Shown here: piece after piece, positions 24,221 through 33,460 of the stretch
Numbering within the stretch: position 1 is the stretch's first letter
Layout: every line of letters begins with the position of its first letter
Source of the DNA: an uncultured Oscillospiraceae bacterium
GTDB taxonomy: Bacteria > Bacillota > Clostridia > Oscillospirales > Oscillospiraceae
DNA length: 45,352 bases
Reading direction: 5' to 3'
Assembly (NCBI GenBank): GCA_910588635.1
Contig: CAJUPW010000023.1
Span: forward strand, 1-45,352
Position numbers and translations under genes: made by a program
Notes under the pieces: generated by a model
Databases searched by the model: none
Told to the model about the DNA's origin: nothing
Seen by the model: the letters and a program-made list of their open reading frames with translations, nothing else

Positions 24221-24434
24221 CCAAATTTTTCTTCGCTTTGTAGACAAAAAGACGGTGTTATTTTTGTACAACCCGCATAAAGAAAGAAAAAAGCAGAAAA
24301 AAACCGAAAACAGTCAAACCATTCCGGCATCCTTGAGAGCAAAAGAAAAAGCAGCAAGAAATTAAAATAGTCAGAATCGCTCATTTGACGGATATTGATT
24401 GATTTTTAACGGAAATTTTCGGTATTATCCCATC

Positions 24435-24463
24435 TTGCGGAGCGGGGACTCGGGTGTTATACT
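24435..24463 (+). promoter_or_regulatory. Promoter of mtlD
   Basis: TTGCGG at 24435-24440, 17-bp spacer, TATACT at 24458-24463, about 58 bases before the mtlD start. The weak -35 suggests that it needs help or is easily controlled; a TGATTGATTTT repeat lies upstream. Confidence 0.6.
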
Positions 24464-24520
24464 GTAAACAACGAGACCAGGAGCACACCAAATTTATGAT
24501 AAGAGGAGCGGAATTTGACC

Positions 24521-25687
24521 ATGAAACAGGCAATTATGATCGGTGCGGGCAACATCGGGCGAGGCTTCATCGGCGCCCTGCTGGAGAAGAGCGGCTACCA
24601 TGTCACCTTCGCCGACGTGGCGGAGAACCTGATTTCCGCCATCAACCAGCGCAAGAGCTACACCGTCCACATTCAGGACAAGGTACAGGAGCAGTGGACC
24701 GTCACCAACATCAGCGGCATCTCCTCCGCCAATCAGGAGCTGGTGGACGCCATTGCCGGTGACTGCGAGCTTGTTACCACCGCCGTGGGTCTGCGCATCC
24801 TGCCCATCGTGGCCAAGCCCATTGCTGCCGGCATCAAGGCCCGGAAAGTGGCCGGAAGCAAGCAGATCCTCAATGTGGTAGCCTGTGAGAACGCCATCCG
24901 GGGCACCAGCCAGCTGCGGGACGCCGTCTACGCCAACCTGGACGGGGCGGACCTGGACTACGCCAGGGAGTATGTGGGCTTCGCCGACTGCGCCGTGGAC
25001 CGCATTGTCCCCAAGGCCTCCTTTGAGAACCCCCTGGATGTGGCGGTGGAGCAGTACACCGAGTGGGACGTGGAGAAGGGCGGCTGGAAGGGCGAGCTGC
25101 CCGACATCCAGGGGCTGGGCTGGGTGGACAACCTGGACGCCTATCTGGAGCGCAAGCTGTTCACCCTGAACAGCGGCCACGCCATCTGCGCCTATCTGGG
25201 CGCCCTGAAGGGCTACAAGACCATTGTGGAAAGCATCGCCGATCCCGCCATCGGCGCTCTGGTCCACCAGGCCATGTGGGAGAGCGGCGAGGGACTCATT
25301 CAAAAGTTCGGCTTCGACCCCGACGCCCACCACGCCTATATTGAGCGCATCTTCGCCCGCTTCCAGAACCCCTTCCTGGCCGATGAGACCGCCCGCGTGG
25401 CCCGGGAGCCCATCCGCAAGCTGGCCCCCTCCGACCGGCTGATGAAGCCCCTGATGACCGCCTACAGCTACGGCCTGAGCGTGGACCACCTGATCTTCGG
25501 CGCGGCTGCCGCCCTCCACTTCAACTGCCCCGAGGACGAGCAGAGCGTGGAGCTGATGAAAGCCATCGAGACCGACGGTGTGGAGAAGGCGCTGGAGAAG
25601 TACGCCGGCCTGAAGCCCGAGGACGCCCTGTTCACCCGAATTCTGGACGTGTACCGCGCCCTGGCCGTGGCGAAGAAGGGATCATGA
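24521..25687 (+). CDS. mtlD: Mannitol-1-phosphate 5-dehydrogenase
   Basis: Oxidises mannitol 1-phosphate with NAD to fructose 6-phosphate, completing the path begun by MtlA. 388 aa; start at the ATG at 24521 behind AGAGGAG (a TTG two codons earlier is less likely). NAD-binding IGAGNIGRGFIGALLEKSGY at 6-25, then NVVACENAIRGTSQL, the FADCAVDRIVPK segment and the family's KRKLFTLNSGHAI-like segment (ERKLFTLNSGHAICAYLG) with the lysine expected in the active site of polyol-specific long-chain dehydrogenases. Full length. Confidence 0.95.
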   Translation: MKQAIMIGAGNIGRGFIGALLEKSGYHVTFADVAENLISAINQRKSYTVHIQDKVQEQWTVTNISGISSANQELVDAIAGDCELVTTAVGLRILPIVAKPIAAGIKARKVAGSKQILNVVACENAIRGTSQLRDAVYANLDGADLDYAREYVGFADCAVDRIVPKASFENPLDVAVEQYTEWDVEKGGWKGELPDIQGLGWVDNLDAYLERKLFTLNSGHAICAYLGALKGYKTIVESIADPAIGALVHQAMWESGEGLIQKFGFDPDAHHAYIERIFARFQNPFLADETARVAREPIRKLAPSDRLMKPLMTAYSYGLSVDHLIFGAAAALHFNCPEDEQSVELMKAIETDGVEKALEKYAGLKPEDALFTRILDVYRALAVAKKGS

Positions 25688-25713
25688 ACGGAACCAGTAT
25701 AACCGGACGATAG

Positions 25714-25757
25714 AAAAACCCCCTGATGTAGGAAAACGGAGTACTACATCAGGGGGT
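25714..25757 (-). terminator. Terminator of lepB, shared with mtlD
   Basis: ACCCCCTGATGTAG and CTACATCAGGGGGT form a 14-bp perfect stem with a 12-base loop. TTTTTC follows on the minus strand, so it ends lepB; it lies 30 bases past mtlD and can slow that transcript too. Confidence 0.8.
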
Positions 25758-25810
25758 AATTGCGTTGTCCGCACAATCCGGGGCGGCTCATTCCGGTCGG
25801 GGCGGGATGT

Positions 25811-26443
25811 TTATACAGCGCCGAAGCGGTTCAGAGGCCAAAGGGCAAGGATGGCCTTGCCCAGGATATAATCGGTGTCAATAGCGCCCAGCAGGCTGTC
25901 CCGGCTGTCGGTGGAGTAGTTCCGGTTGTCTCCCATGACGAAGATGGAGCCCTCGGGAACCTCCCAGTGGGTCTCCTGCATGGAGGGGGCGCCGGGGCGG
26001 CGCATCTCCTCGTGGAGATAGGGCTCGTCCAGGGGGCGGCCGTCCACATAGACGGTGCCGGTGGAGTAGTCCACGTCCACCGTCTGCCCGCCGGTGGCGA
26101 TGACCCGCTTGACAATGGCCCGGGGCTCGGTCCAGTCGGGCAGAAGGACAGAGGTCTTGTTCAGCACCACGATGTCCCCCTGCTTCGGGGTGTAGCCCAA
26201 GGACCAGATGAGCATGATCTCCCCGTGCTGGAGGGTGGTGTCCATGGAACTGCCGTCCACCCGGGTGAGCCGGGCCACGCAGTTGAACAGTACCACCGCC
26301 GCCACCACACAGCCCAGAAACATCTGAAGCCACTCGTACAGCTCCGCCCCCGGCCGGCGGGGGGCCTGTTCCTCCTCGTCTTCCTCCTCCGGAACGGCAG
26401 AGAGCTCCTCCGGCTGCTGGGGCAGGCCGTTATATTCGTCCAT
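25811..26443 (-). CDS. lepB: Signal peptidase I
   Basis: Membrane serine protease that removes signal peptides from exported proteins. 210 aa, the short Gram-positive form. An acidic cytoplasmic start of about 35 residues is followed by one membrane helix (about 40-58). Box B: VDGSSMDTTL with nucleophile S66; box D: AIVKRVIATGG with general base K112; box E: GSIFVMGDNRNYSTDSR. The acidic, glutamate-rich N-terminus (EEEDEEEQ) is longer than usual. The next gene upstream starts 82 bases away. Confidence 0.94.
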   Translation of the reverse strand: MDEYNGLPQQPEELSAVPEEEDEEEQAPRRPGAELYEWLQMFLGCVVAAVVLFNCVARLTRVDGSSMDTTLQHGEIMLIWSLGYTPKQGDIVVLNKTSVLLPDWTEPRAIVKRVIATGGQTVDVDYSTGTVYVDGRPLDEPYLHEEMRRPGAPSMQETHWEVPEGSIFVMGDNRNYSTDSRDSLLGAIDTDYILGKAILALWPLNRFGAV

Positions 26444-26525
26444 TGGGACACCTCATTTCCATGCGTCGTAAGGGGTATTATACCCACTTTCGGGGGGAAT
26501 TGCAACCATTTGTAAGGGCCGCTCC

Positions 26526-28769
26526 CTACAGCTCGATTTTTGTTACCCCCGGCGTGCTGGCCAGCACCTCTCCCTCCCGCTTCTGGCAGGTGAACAGGAG
26601 CAGCTGCTGCTCCCCGGACAGCTCCCAAAGCAGCTCCAGGGCCGCCTCCAGGCGGGCGTCGTCGAAGGAGGCCAGGGCGTCGTCCAGCAGAATGGGGGGC
26701 TTTTCGGGCAGGCACAGCCGGCAGACAGCCAGCCGCAGGGCCAGATAGAGCTGATCCGCCGTCCCGCGGGACAGGTACAGGGCGGAGCGGGGTAAGATGC
26801 CGTCCGCGCCCCGGACGAAGCCCTCCAGCTCCCGGGTGAGGGAGACCGCCGGGTATTTGTCCCCGGTGAGCCGGGCCATGTACCGGCCGGTGAGCCGGTT
26901 CAGCTCGGGGGAAAAGCGCTCCTGGAGAAGGGCGTTGGCCTGGGTGAGGGCGTCCATAGCCAGGCTCAGGGCGTCCAGCTCCAGCCGCTTCCGGGTCAGC
27001 TTTTCCTCCAGCCGCTCCTTCTGGGCGGACAGCACGGCCTGGTCCCCCATGGCCTGAAGAGTGCCCCGGGCCTGATTCAGCTGGGCGCTCACCTGCTCCA
27101 GCCGCTCCGCCGCCCGGGCCAGCGCCCGGTCCGTCTCCTCCGGGCCCATGTCCGGGACGGGCAGCTCCGGGAGGCGGTCCCCCTCCTCGTGGCCGGCCCC
27201 CTGGGCGGCCAGGTCGTCCAGACGGCGGCGGCGCTCCTGGGCGCGCTCCCGGGCCAGGGCCAGCTCATGTTCCATGCCCAGGGCTCGGGACAGCGCCGCC
27301 GAACAGCCGAACAGGTCCTTCACCTCCGGGGCGAAGGCATGGACGAAGTCCAGCAGATTGGATTTTGTCTCGTCCCGCTTGTTCTGCCGCTCGGTGACGG
27401 CGTTTCGGATGACCTCCACCTCATGGGCGGCCTTGTCCGCCGCCTGACAGCGCTCCTGATAGGCCAGGGCCAGGGCAGTGAGCTCCTCCGGGGTCTGGAC
27501 GCCGTATTGAGCCAGAACGCGGCGGGCTTGCCGTTTCCTATAGAAATACAGAAAGCCAGCTCCCAAAGTCACGACGGCGACCCCCGCCAGCATACCTAAA
27601 ATAGGGCCGAGGGGAGCGGTTTCATTTTTCATCAATTGCCGCGCAATTACCCCAATTCCGCCGCCAAAGCCCAAAAGCAGAAAAATCCAGATACCCCGTT
27701 TGACCTTGCCTGCTGTTCGGACAGCGGCTTGACAGGCGGCGGAATCCACTTCGGCCTTGGCCACCGCCTCCTCCCCGGTCAGATCGGGGAAGTGTTCGTC
27801 CTTTGCGGCCTCCCTGGCCTTGGCGGCGGACTCCTCCGCCTTCTTCAGGGCGGGCTCCCCCTGCTTGATCTCCTCGTCCAGGGCCTTGAGGTACTGCAGC
27901 TCCCCCTGAGCCTTTTTCAGCGCCTCCCGGTCGGGGATGGGCCGGGCGGACAGCTCGGTCTCCAGGTTGTCCAGCTGCTTCCGGGCGGCCTGATACTCCT
28001 CCTCAGCCTGGGTGTAGCGGCGGTCCAGCTTCTGCCGGGCGATGGCCTTATGGGCCTGCGCCTGCCGCTCCAGGCCCTCTCTGGTACGGGCCAGGGCGGC
28101 GTGCTCCCCCTCCAGCCGGGCGGCCAGGGCGGCCGCCTCCTCCAGCCGGGACAGACTTTCCCGCACCTGATCCAGCTCCCCCTCCAGCTTGGGGATTTCT
28201 CCCACGCTGCGGTTGACCTGACGGCGGTTTTTCCAGTTTTTCAGCCGTTCCATGGCCTGGGAGAAGGACACGTCCTCCTCCCCCGAGGACACCAGAGCGG
28301 CGATGCGCCGCTCCAGCTCGGGGGCGGCGGTGAGGGACAGATTGCCGTCCCCCAGAAAGGCGGAGCGGGTGAACACCTCCGCCCCCACCCCGGTGAGCAG
28401 CTCGCCGCAGTTGGCGGCGGTGAGGCCGGGTACCGGCTCCTGGGTGCCGGTGTAGACGGCGGAGAAGGACCCGAAGGGAGCGCTCCCTCTCGGCCCCCGG
28501 CGGATGGTGATATCCCGGCCCTCGCAGTCCAGAGTGATCTCCCCCTCCATGGGGGCGCCCGACCAGGGCTGATAGCGGTTTTTGTCGGCCAGATAGCCCT
28601 TCTTGTCCCGGTCCCGGGTGTCGATGCCATAGAGCATGGCCCGCCAGAAGGCGGCCCAGGTGGACTTGCCCCCCTCGTTGGGAGCGTGGATGAGGGTGAG
28701 GCCAGGTCCCGGCTCCAGACGGGCCCTCTCCAGCCGGCCAAAGGTGGCGGTCATGGACTTGATCTTCAC
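26526..28769 (-). CDS. SbcC/YhaN-like AAA ATPase
   Basis: 747 aa from a GTG at 28769 behind GGAGGGGAGG, overlapping the stop of the nuclease gene by 4 bases. N-terminal Walker A in HAPNEGGKSTWAAFW (about 29-43), long coiled-coil arms (about 180-620) interrupted near 360-410 by two hydrophobic helices (IWIFLLLGFGGGIGVIA and a second), then a C-terminal signature (YLSRGTADQLYLALRLAV) and Walker B ILLDDALASFDD. SbcC/Rad50-type proteins work with an SbcD-type nuclease on DNA ends; the hydrophobic helices in the coiled coil are typical of the YhaN group rather than SbcC. Rarely characterised in Clostridia. Confidence 0.87.
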   Translation of the reverse strand: MKIKSMTATFGRLERARLEPGPGLTLIHAPNEGGKSTWAAFWRAMLYGIDTRDRDKKGYLADKNRYQPWSGAPMEGEITLDCEGRDITIRRGPRGSAPFGSFSAVYTGTQEPVPGLTAANCGELLTGVGAEVFTRSAFLGDGNLSLTAAPELERRIAALVSSGEEDVSFSQAMERLKNWKNRRQVNRSVGEIPKLEGELDQVRESLSRLEEAAALAARLEGEHAALARTREGLERQAQAHKAIARQKLDRRYTQAEEEYQAARKQLDNLETELSARPIPDREALKKAQGELQYLKALDEEIKQGEPALKKAEESAAKAREAAKDEHFPDLTGEEAVAKAEVDSAACQAAVRTAGKVKRGIWIFLLLGFGGGIGVIARQLMKNETAPLGPILGMLAGVAVVTLGAGFLYFYRKRQARRVLAQYGVQTPEELTALALAYQERCQAADKAAHEVEVIRNAVTERQNKRDETKSNLLDFVHAFAPEVKDLFGCSAALSRALGMEHELALARERAQERRRRLDDLAAQGAGHEEGDRLPELPVPDMGPEETDRALARAAERLEQVSAQLNQARGTLQAMGDQAVLSAQKERLEEKLTRKRLELDALSLAMDALTQANALLQERFSPELNRLTGRYMARLTGDKYPAVSLTRELEGFVRGADGILPRSALYLSRGTADQLYLALRLAVCRLCLPEKPPILLDDALASFDDARLEAALELLWELSGEQQLLLFTCQKREGEVLASTPGVTKIEL

Positions 28770-29833
28770 GGTTCCTCCCCTCCTTCCAGAGCGGCCAGCC
28801 CGTATCGGGCGGCCAGCTGACAGACGGGATCGTCCGGCCGGGTCTGGCACTTGTCCCACATGGCGCGCAGGAACAGCCCCGTCAGGGCGTCCTCTCCCCG
28901 CCGCTCCCACAGGTTCCGGGGCAGGCGGGTGCGGTCAATCAGGGTAAGGCCGTAAAACGCCGGGGACAGCGCCCGGTCCAGGGCGGCCAGATCGGGGGAC
29001 GGCCCCTCTCCGGTGAGGACAAGACGGCAGACGAGGCTTTCCGGGCCGGCGGGCAAGGCGGAGCGCACTGCGGACAGCACGTCAGCCGCCCCGGTGATAT
29101 CCACGGAGATTATCTCATACCGCCGTTTGGCCAGGGGGATGAACCGGGCGGTTACATTCCCCGGCTCCGCCTCCACATAGAGGACCCCTTTGTCCCCCAG
29201 CTCGTCAAAGCCCCGGCCCTCGGGACAGCCGGGGTAGGCCCAGAAGGTGTTCCCCGACCTTTGCAGGCCGCTGGTCTGGTGGACATGGCCCAGGGCCAGG
29301 TAGTCCAGGCCGCTGGCGGCGATGTCCATGACCGAAATGGGACCGTAGCCCCCTGTGCCGCCCACGTCGCCGTGGAGGCAGGCGATGTGGAGCTTTCCGT
29401 CGTCGGGGACGGACAGCCCCTCCAGGGGGCAGGACTCCTGGTGGGCGTCGGTGAAGGCCCGGCCCCACAGGGAGCAGCCAGGCAGGTCCACCCACTCCGG
29501 GGCGTCGAAGATATGTACGTTGTCCGGCCAGTCCAGGGCGCTCCACACCGACCGGGGGCCGTAAAAGTCGTGGTTGCCCGGGGCGATGAACACCGGACAG
29601 GGGAGGCTGCCCAGAGCGGAGCGAAGGGCCTGGGCGGTCTCGCGGTAGACATGCTCCGAGTCCAGCAGGTCGCCGGAGAGCAGCACCAGATCGGCCCGCT
29701 TTTCCCGGGCCAGCCGGGCCAGGGCGTCCAGCAGCTCCCGCTGCTCTCCCCGCCGCTGGACGGCCCGCTCCGGCGTCAGGCCGGAAAAGGGGCTGTCCAG
29801 GTGGAAATCGGCCCCGTGGATGATTTTTATCAT
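28766..29833 (-). CDS. SbcD/YhaO-like metallophosphoesterase (DNA repair nuclease)
   Basis: 355 aa; the start at 29833 follows AGAGGGA. Five metallophosphoesterase motifs: HGADFHLDSP (7-16), LLSGDLLDS, APGNHDFYGP, ACLHGDVGG and LALGHVHQT. The C-terminal 110 residues form the small capping domain seen in Mre11/SbcD-type proteins. With the ATPase it should form a complex that trims DNA ends. Coupled genes (GTGA overlap) support a fixed ratio of the two. Confidence 0.9.
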   Translation of the reverse strand: MIKIIHGADFHLDSPFSGLTPERAVQRRGEQRELLDALARLAREKRADLVLLSGDLLDSEHVYRETAQALRSALGSLPCPVFIAPGNHDFYGPRSVWSALDWPDNVHIFDAPEWVDLPGCSLWGRAFTDAHQESCPLEGLSVPDDGKLHIACLHGDVGGTGGYGPISVMDIAASGLDYLALGHVHQTSGLQRSGNTFWAYPGCPEGRGFDELGDKGVLYVEAEPGNVTARFIPLAKRRYEIISVDITGAADVLSAVRSALPAGPESLVCRLVLTGEGPSPDLAALDRALSPAFYGLTLIDRTRLPRNLWERRGEDALTGLFLRAMWDKCQTRPDDPVCQLAARYGLAALEGGEEP

Positions 29834-29871
29834 GATGATTCCCTCTTCAGGGGGCCGCCGGGCGGCGGCCC

Positions 29872-30648
29872 CTACTCGGTGATGTCCGTCCGCGTCACGC
29901 TGACGCACTTCTTTTTGTCGGTGTCAATGGTAAACAGGCAGGCATTGAGCTTGCAGCTGCCCTCGGCCTCCTCATACCGCCGGGGCAGGCCCCCCAGGAA
30001 CAGGTTCAGGGAGTTTTCCGGCTTGATGCCCAGAACCGAGTTGATGGGGCCGGTCATCCCCAGGTCGGTGACAAAGCCGGCGCCCCCGGGGAGCACCCGG
30101 CAGTCCGCCGTGGGCACGTGGGTGTGGGTGCCCCACACCGCCGCCGCCCGGCCGTCCAGGTGCCAGCCCATGGCCCCCTTCTCGCTGGTGGCCTCGGCGT
30201 GGAAGTCCACCAGCAGCAGGTCATAGCCTCCCCGGCTGACAAAGTAGTTGGCCGCCTTGAAGGGGCTGTCCAGGTTGGCGTTCAGGTCCACCCGGCCCAT
30301 GATGTTCAGCACGCCCAGCCGCAGCCCCTGACAGGGATAGACCCCAAAGCCCCTGCCGGGCACCCGGCCGGCATAGTTGGCGGGGCGGAGGATGCGCTCC
30401 TCCTTGTCCAGATAGGCGCCGATCTGGATGCGGTTCCAGGTGTGGTTGCCCAGGGTGATGACATCGGCCCCGGCCTCCAGGATGCGCCGGGCCTGGGCGG
30501 GGGTGATGCCCACGCCGGAGGCGTTCTCTCCGTTGACCACGGCAAAGTGGACCCCCAGCTTTTCCCGCAGTGAGGGCAGGCGGCGGGACAGGATGTCCTG
30601 TCCTCCCTCGCCCACCACGTCGCCCACGGCCAGTACGTTCAACAGCAT
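29872..30648 (-). CDS. YmdB-like metallophosphoesterase
   Basis: 258 aa. Family motifs: GDVVGEGGQDIL, NGENASGVGI, TLGNHTWNR, DFHAEATSEKGAMG and WGTHTHVPTADCRVLPGG. In Bacillus subtilis YmdB cleaves 2',3'-cyclic nucleotides and affects motility and biofilm choice; the same role here is inferred from family. The start at 30648 follows GGAGGAA. Last gene before the nuclease pair, 38 bases apart, so cotranscription is possible. Confidence 0.93.
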   Translation of the reverse strand: MLLNVLAVGDVVGEGGQDILSRRLPSLREKLGVHFAVVNGENASGVGITPAQARRILEAGADVITLGNHTWNRIQIGAYLDKEERILRPANYAGRVPGRGFGVYPCQGLRLGVLNIMGRVDLNANLDSPFKAANYFVSRGGYDLLLVDFHAEATSEKGAMGWHLDGRAAAVWGTHTHVPTADCRVLPGGAGFVTDLGMTGPINSVLGIKPENSLNLFLGGLPRRYEEAEGSCKLNACLFTIDTDKKKCVSVTRTDITE

Positions 30649-30718
30649 AGCATTTCCTCCTTGGGGGAATATAGGAAAACTTTTCTTTTGCCCATTGGGC
30701 GGGGAGACGGCGCCTGTT

Positions 30719-32206
30719 TTACCTGTGATAGAGCCGGTTGGTCTGATACTTGGGCTCACAGGTGAGCTGGAGGCCCAACTTTTTATAGGTGTTGGCGTCG
30801 GCGGGGGAAAGGATCACAGAGCAGTGGGCCTGGCAGCCCTTGAGGGCGGCCAGCTGATCCAGGGCCCGGGCGGCCATGGGCTCGGCGCTGGCGGAGGAGG
30901 CAAGGGCGATGAGCACCTCGTCGCTGTGCAGCCGGGGGTTGGCGGAGCCGAGATAGTCCACCTTGACCTTCTGGATGGGCTCAATGGCGCTCTGGGCAAT
31001 GAGGTGGACGCCGTGTCCTCCCGCCCCGGACAGGTATTTTAACGCGTTGAGCAGGGCAGCGGCGGAACAGCCCATCAGCTCGGAGGTCTTGCCGTCCACC
31101 ATGGTGCCGTCGGAGAGATGGATGGCCATGGCGGGCTCGCCGGTCAGCTCGGCCAGCTCATTTGCCCGGGCTGCCGCCGGGCGGATGTCCGTGGTGACGC
31201 CCGCCTGCTGCATGAGCAGCTCCAGCTTGTACACCGGGGAGTCGCCGCCCTTGCCCTGGCGGCGGTCGCACAGGGCGTCGTAGTACCGGCGGACAATCTC
31301 CTGCATGGCCGCCTGGCGGCAGGCCTCGTCGTCGAAGATGCAGTTCCCGGCCATGTTCACCCCCATGTCGGTGGGGGACTGGTAGGGGCAGGAGCCGGTG
31401 ATCTTCTCGAACATGGCGGCCAGCACGGGGAAAACCTCCACGTCCCGGTTGTAGTTCACCGTGGTCTCGCCGTAGGCCTGGAGGTGGAAGGGGTCGATCA
31501 TGTTCACGTCGTCCAGGTCGGCGGTGGCCGCCTCATAGGCCAGATTCACCGGGTGCTTCAGGGGCAGGTTCCAGATGGGGAAGGTCTCGAACTTGGCGTA
31601 GCCGGCCACCACCCCGCGCTTGTGCTCGTGGTAGAGCTGGCTCAGGCAGGTGGCCATCTTGCCGCTGCCCGGGCCGGGGGCGGTGACCACCACCAGGGGG
31701 GCCTTCGTCTCGATAAACTGGTTGCGGCCGTAGCCCTCGTCGCTGACGATCCTGGCGATGTTGTGGGGGTAGCCGTCGATGGGGTAGTGGCGGTAGACCT
31801 TCAGCCCCAGTCCCTCCAGCCGGGCCTGGAAGGCGTCGGCGGCGGGCTGGCCGGTGTACCGGGTGACCACCACGCTGCCCACATACAGCCCCCGGCCCCG
31901 GAACTGGTCGATGAGCCGGAGCACGTCGCTGTCGTAGGTGATGCCCAGGTCCCCGCGGACCTTGTTCTTCTCTATGTCGCCGGCGTTGATGGCGATGATA
32001 ATCTCCGCCTTGTCCCGCAGCTGCTCCAGCATCCGCAGCTTGCTGTCCGGCTCAAAGCCGGGAAGCACCCGGCTGGCGTGGTAGTCGTCAAAGAGCTTGC
32101 CCCCGAACTCCAGATAGAGCTTGCCCCCGAACTGGGCGATGCGCTCCCGGATGTGCTGGGACTGAGTTGCAAGATACTTTTCGTTGTCAAAGCCTGTCTG
32201 AGCCAT
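30719..32206 (-). CDS. DUF1846 family protein
   Basis: 495 aa, full length for the family. Recognised by FDNEKYLATQSQHIRERIAQF at the start (without the leading G), LEFGGKLFDDYHASRVLPGF, HYPIDGYPHNIARIVSDEGYG, VVTAPGPGSGKMATCLSQLY and ETTVNYNRDVEVFPVL. The GPGSGK stretch suggests nucleotide or phosphate binding. Structures exist for this family but no agreed function is known to me. Cytoplasmic. It has its own promoter upstream. Confidence 0.9.
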   Translation of the reverse strand: MAQTGFDNEKYLATQSQHIRERIAQFGGKLYLEFGGKLFDDYHASRVLPGFEPDSKLRMLEQLRDKAEIIIAINAGDIEKNKVRGDLGITYDSDVLRLIDQFRGRGLYVGSVVVTRYTGQPAADAFQARLEGLGLKVYRHYPIDGYPHNIARIVSDEGYGRNQFIETKAPLVVVTAPGPGSGKMATCLSQLYHEHKRGVVAGYAKFETFPIWNLPLKHPVNLAYEAATADLDDVNMIDPFHLQAYGETTVNYNRDVEVFPVLAAMFEKITGSCPYQSPTDMGVNMAGNCIFDDEACRQAAMQEIVRRYYDALCDRRQGKGGDSPVYKLELLMQQAGVTTDIRPAAARANELAELTGEPAMAIHLSDGTMVDGKTSELMGCSAAALLNALKYLSGAGGHGVHLIAQSAIEPIQKVKVDYLGSANPRLHSDEVLIALASSASAEPMAARALDQLAALKGCQAHCSVILSPADANTYKKLGLQLTCEPKYQTNRLYHR

Positions 32207-32250
32207 ATCCGACCTCTCCCTTTCTCTCTTTACAACAGAACAATCATAAT

Positions 32251-32280
32251 ATTTTACATCCTCTGAGGGGAAAGCGTCAA
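32251..32280 (-). promoter_or_regulatory. Promoter of the DUF1846 gene
   Basis: Minus strand: TTGACG at 32280-32275, 18-bp spacer, TAAAAT at 32256-32251. About 45 bases before the start codon. Confidence 0.6.
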
Positions 32281-32286
32281 GGGGCA

Positions 32287-32322
32287 AAAGAGAAAGAGCG
32301 ACCGCTATTTTCGCGGCCGCTC
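32287..32322 (-). terminator. Terminator of the PTS IIC gene
   Basis: Minus strand GAGCGGCCGC, seven-base loop, GCGGTCGCTC (one G-T pair), then TTTCTCTTTT. It lies 15 bases after the PTS IIC stop. Confidence 0.8.
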
Positions 32323-32336
32323 CCGAAAAAATTCGA

Positions 32337-33395
32337 TTATTGCGGCAAGGTCAGATCGCCCTCTTTGATCCAGCCCATCTTCCGCAAAATTTCGCAGAAG
32401 AGGACGGACATCACGGCGGGGAGGACAAAACAGACCAGGACCAGTCCCAGCCAGTCGGCGGAGGTGACGGCCGCCTTGGCGCCCGAGGCCACGTCGTTGA
32501 CCCAGCCCGACCAAACGCCGATCTGGCCTACAAAGCCGCAGGTGCCCATGCCGGAGGCCACACCGCCGGCGGGGTCGTTCATCTCCAGCCGGAACAGGCA
32601 GGTGGCGATGGGGCCGGTGATGGCGGAGGCCAGGGTGGGGGGGATCCAGATGCGGGGATTTTTTACAATATTGGGCATTTGCAGCATGGATGTACCGATG
32701 CCCTGACTGACCAGCCCGCCCCAGCGGTTCTCACGGAAGGACATCACGGCGAAGCCCACCATCTGGGCGCAGCAGCCGGCAACCGCCGCCCCGCCGGCCA
32801 GGCCGGTGAGAGTGAAGGAGGCGCAGATGGCCGCCGAGGAGATGGGCAAGGTGAGGGCGACGCCCACCAGGACAGACACGGCAATGCCCATCCAGAAGGG
32901 CTGGAGGACGGTCAGGTCTTTAATGAACTGGCCGAAGGCATAGGCTCCGGAGGCAATGGGGGGGGCGATCAGGGCGGCCAGCCCGACCCCCACGCACACG
33001 GTGACCGCCGGGGTGATCAGGATGTCAACCTTGGTCTCCTTGGACACCAGCTTGCCGCACTCGGCGGCCACGATGGCGATGAACAGCACGGCCAGCGGCC
33101 CGCCGGCCCCGCCCAGCTTGTTCGCCGCCCAGCCCACTCCGGTGAGGGAGAACAGCACCATAGGATCGGCTTTCAGCGCGTAGCCGATGGCCACGGCCAT
33201 GGCCGGGCCGGACATCTCGAAGGCGAACTGGCCGATATCAACCAGGAATTGGGCGGAGAGCTGTTGGCCCAGAGTCTTGATGATGGTGCCGATGAGCAGC
33301 GAGCAGAACAGGCCCTGGGCCATAGCCCCCAGGGCGTCGATGCCGTAGCGCTTGGCGGAAATCACGATGTTCTTCCGCTTGAGAAATTCCTTCAT
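32337..33395 (-). CDS. PTS sugar transporter IIC protein (EIIC_2 type), unpaired
   Basis: 352 aa membrane protein with about eight to ten hydrophobic segments. Family segments: KRYGIDALGAMAQGLFCSLL, IGQFAFEMSGPAMAVAIGYA, APPIASGAYAFGQF and WIPPTLASAITGPIATCLF. It matches the stand-alone EIIC group related to PTS sugar carriers. No IIA or IIB domain or gene is nearby, so the phosphorylation partners lie elsewhere or it works as a non-phosphorylating carrier. Single gene under a strong promoter with a large palindrome. Confidence 0.85.
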   Translation of the reverse strand: MKEFLKRKNIVISAKRYGIDALGAMAQGLFCSLLIGTIIKTLGQQLSAQFLVDIGQFAFEMSGPAMAVAIGYALKADPMVLFSLTGVGWAANKLGGAGGPLAVLFIAIVAAECGKLVSKETKVDILITPAVTVCVGVGLAALIAPPIASGAYAFGQFIKDLTVLQPFWMGIAVSVLVGVALTLPISSAAICASFTLTGLAGGAAVAGCCAQMVGFAVMSFRENRWGGLVSQGIGTSMLQMPNIVKNPRIWIPPTLASAITGPIATCLFRLEMNDPAGGVASGMGTCGFVGQIGVWSGWVNDVASGAKAAVTSADWLGLVLVCFVLPAVMSVLFCEILRKMGWIKEGDLTLPQ

Positions 33396-33420
33396 TTTGA
33401 TCTCCTCTTTTTCAAATGGA

Positions 33421-33460
33421 AATAGTCCGTATAGGTGTCTTGACACCCGTACGGACTATT
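33421..33460. promoter_or_regulatory. 40-bp palindrome at the PTS IIC transcription start
   Basis: AATAGTCCGTATAGGTGTC at 33421-33439 and its near reverse complement at 33442-33460 differ at two positions. It begins at the -10 box and covers the transcription start and leader. It could be a repressor operator, or fold in the mRNA (one mismatch, one G-U pair). Confidence 0.65.
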
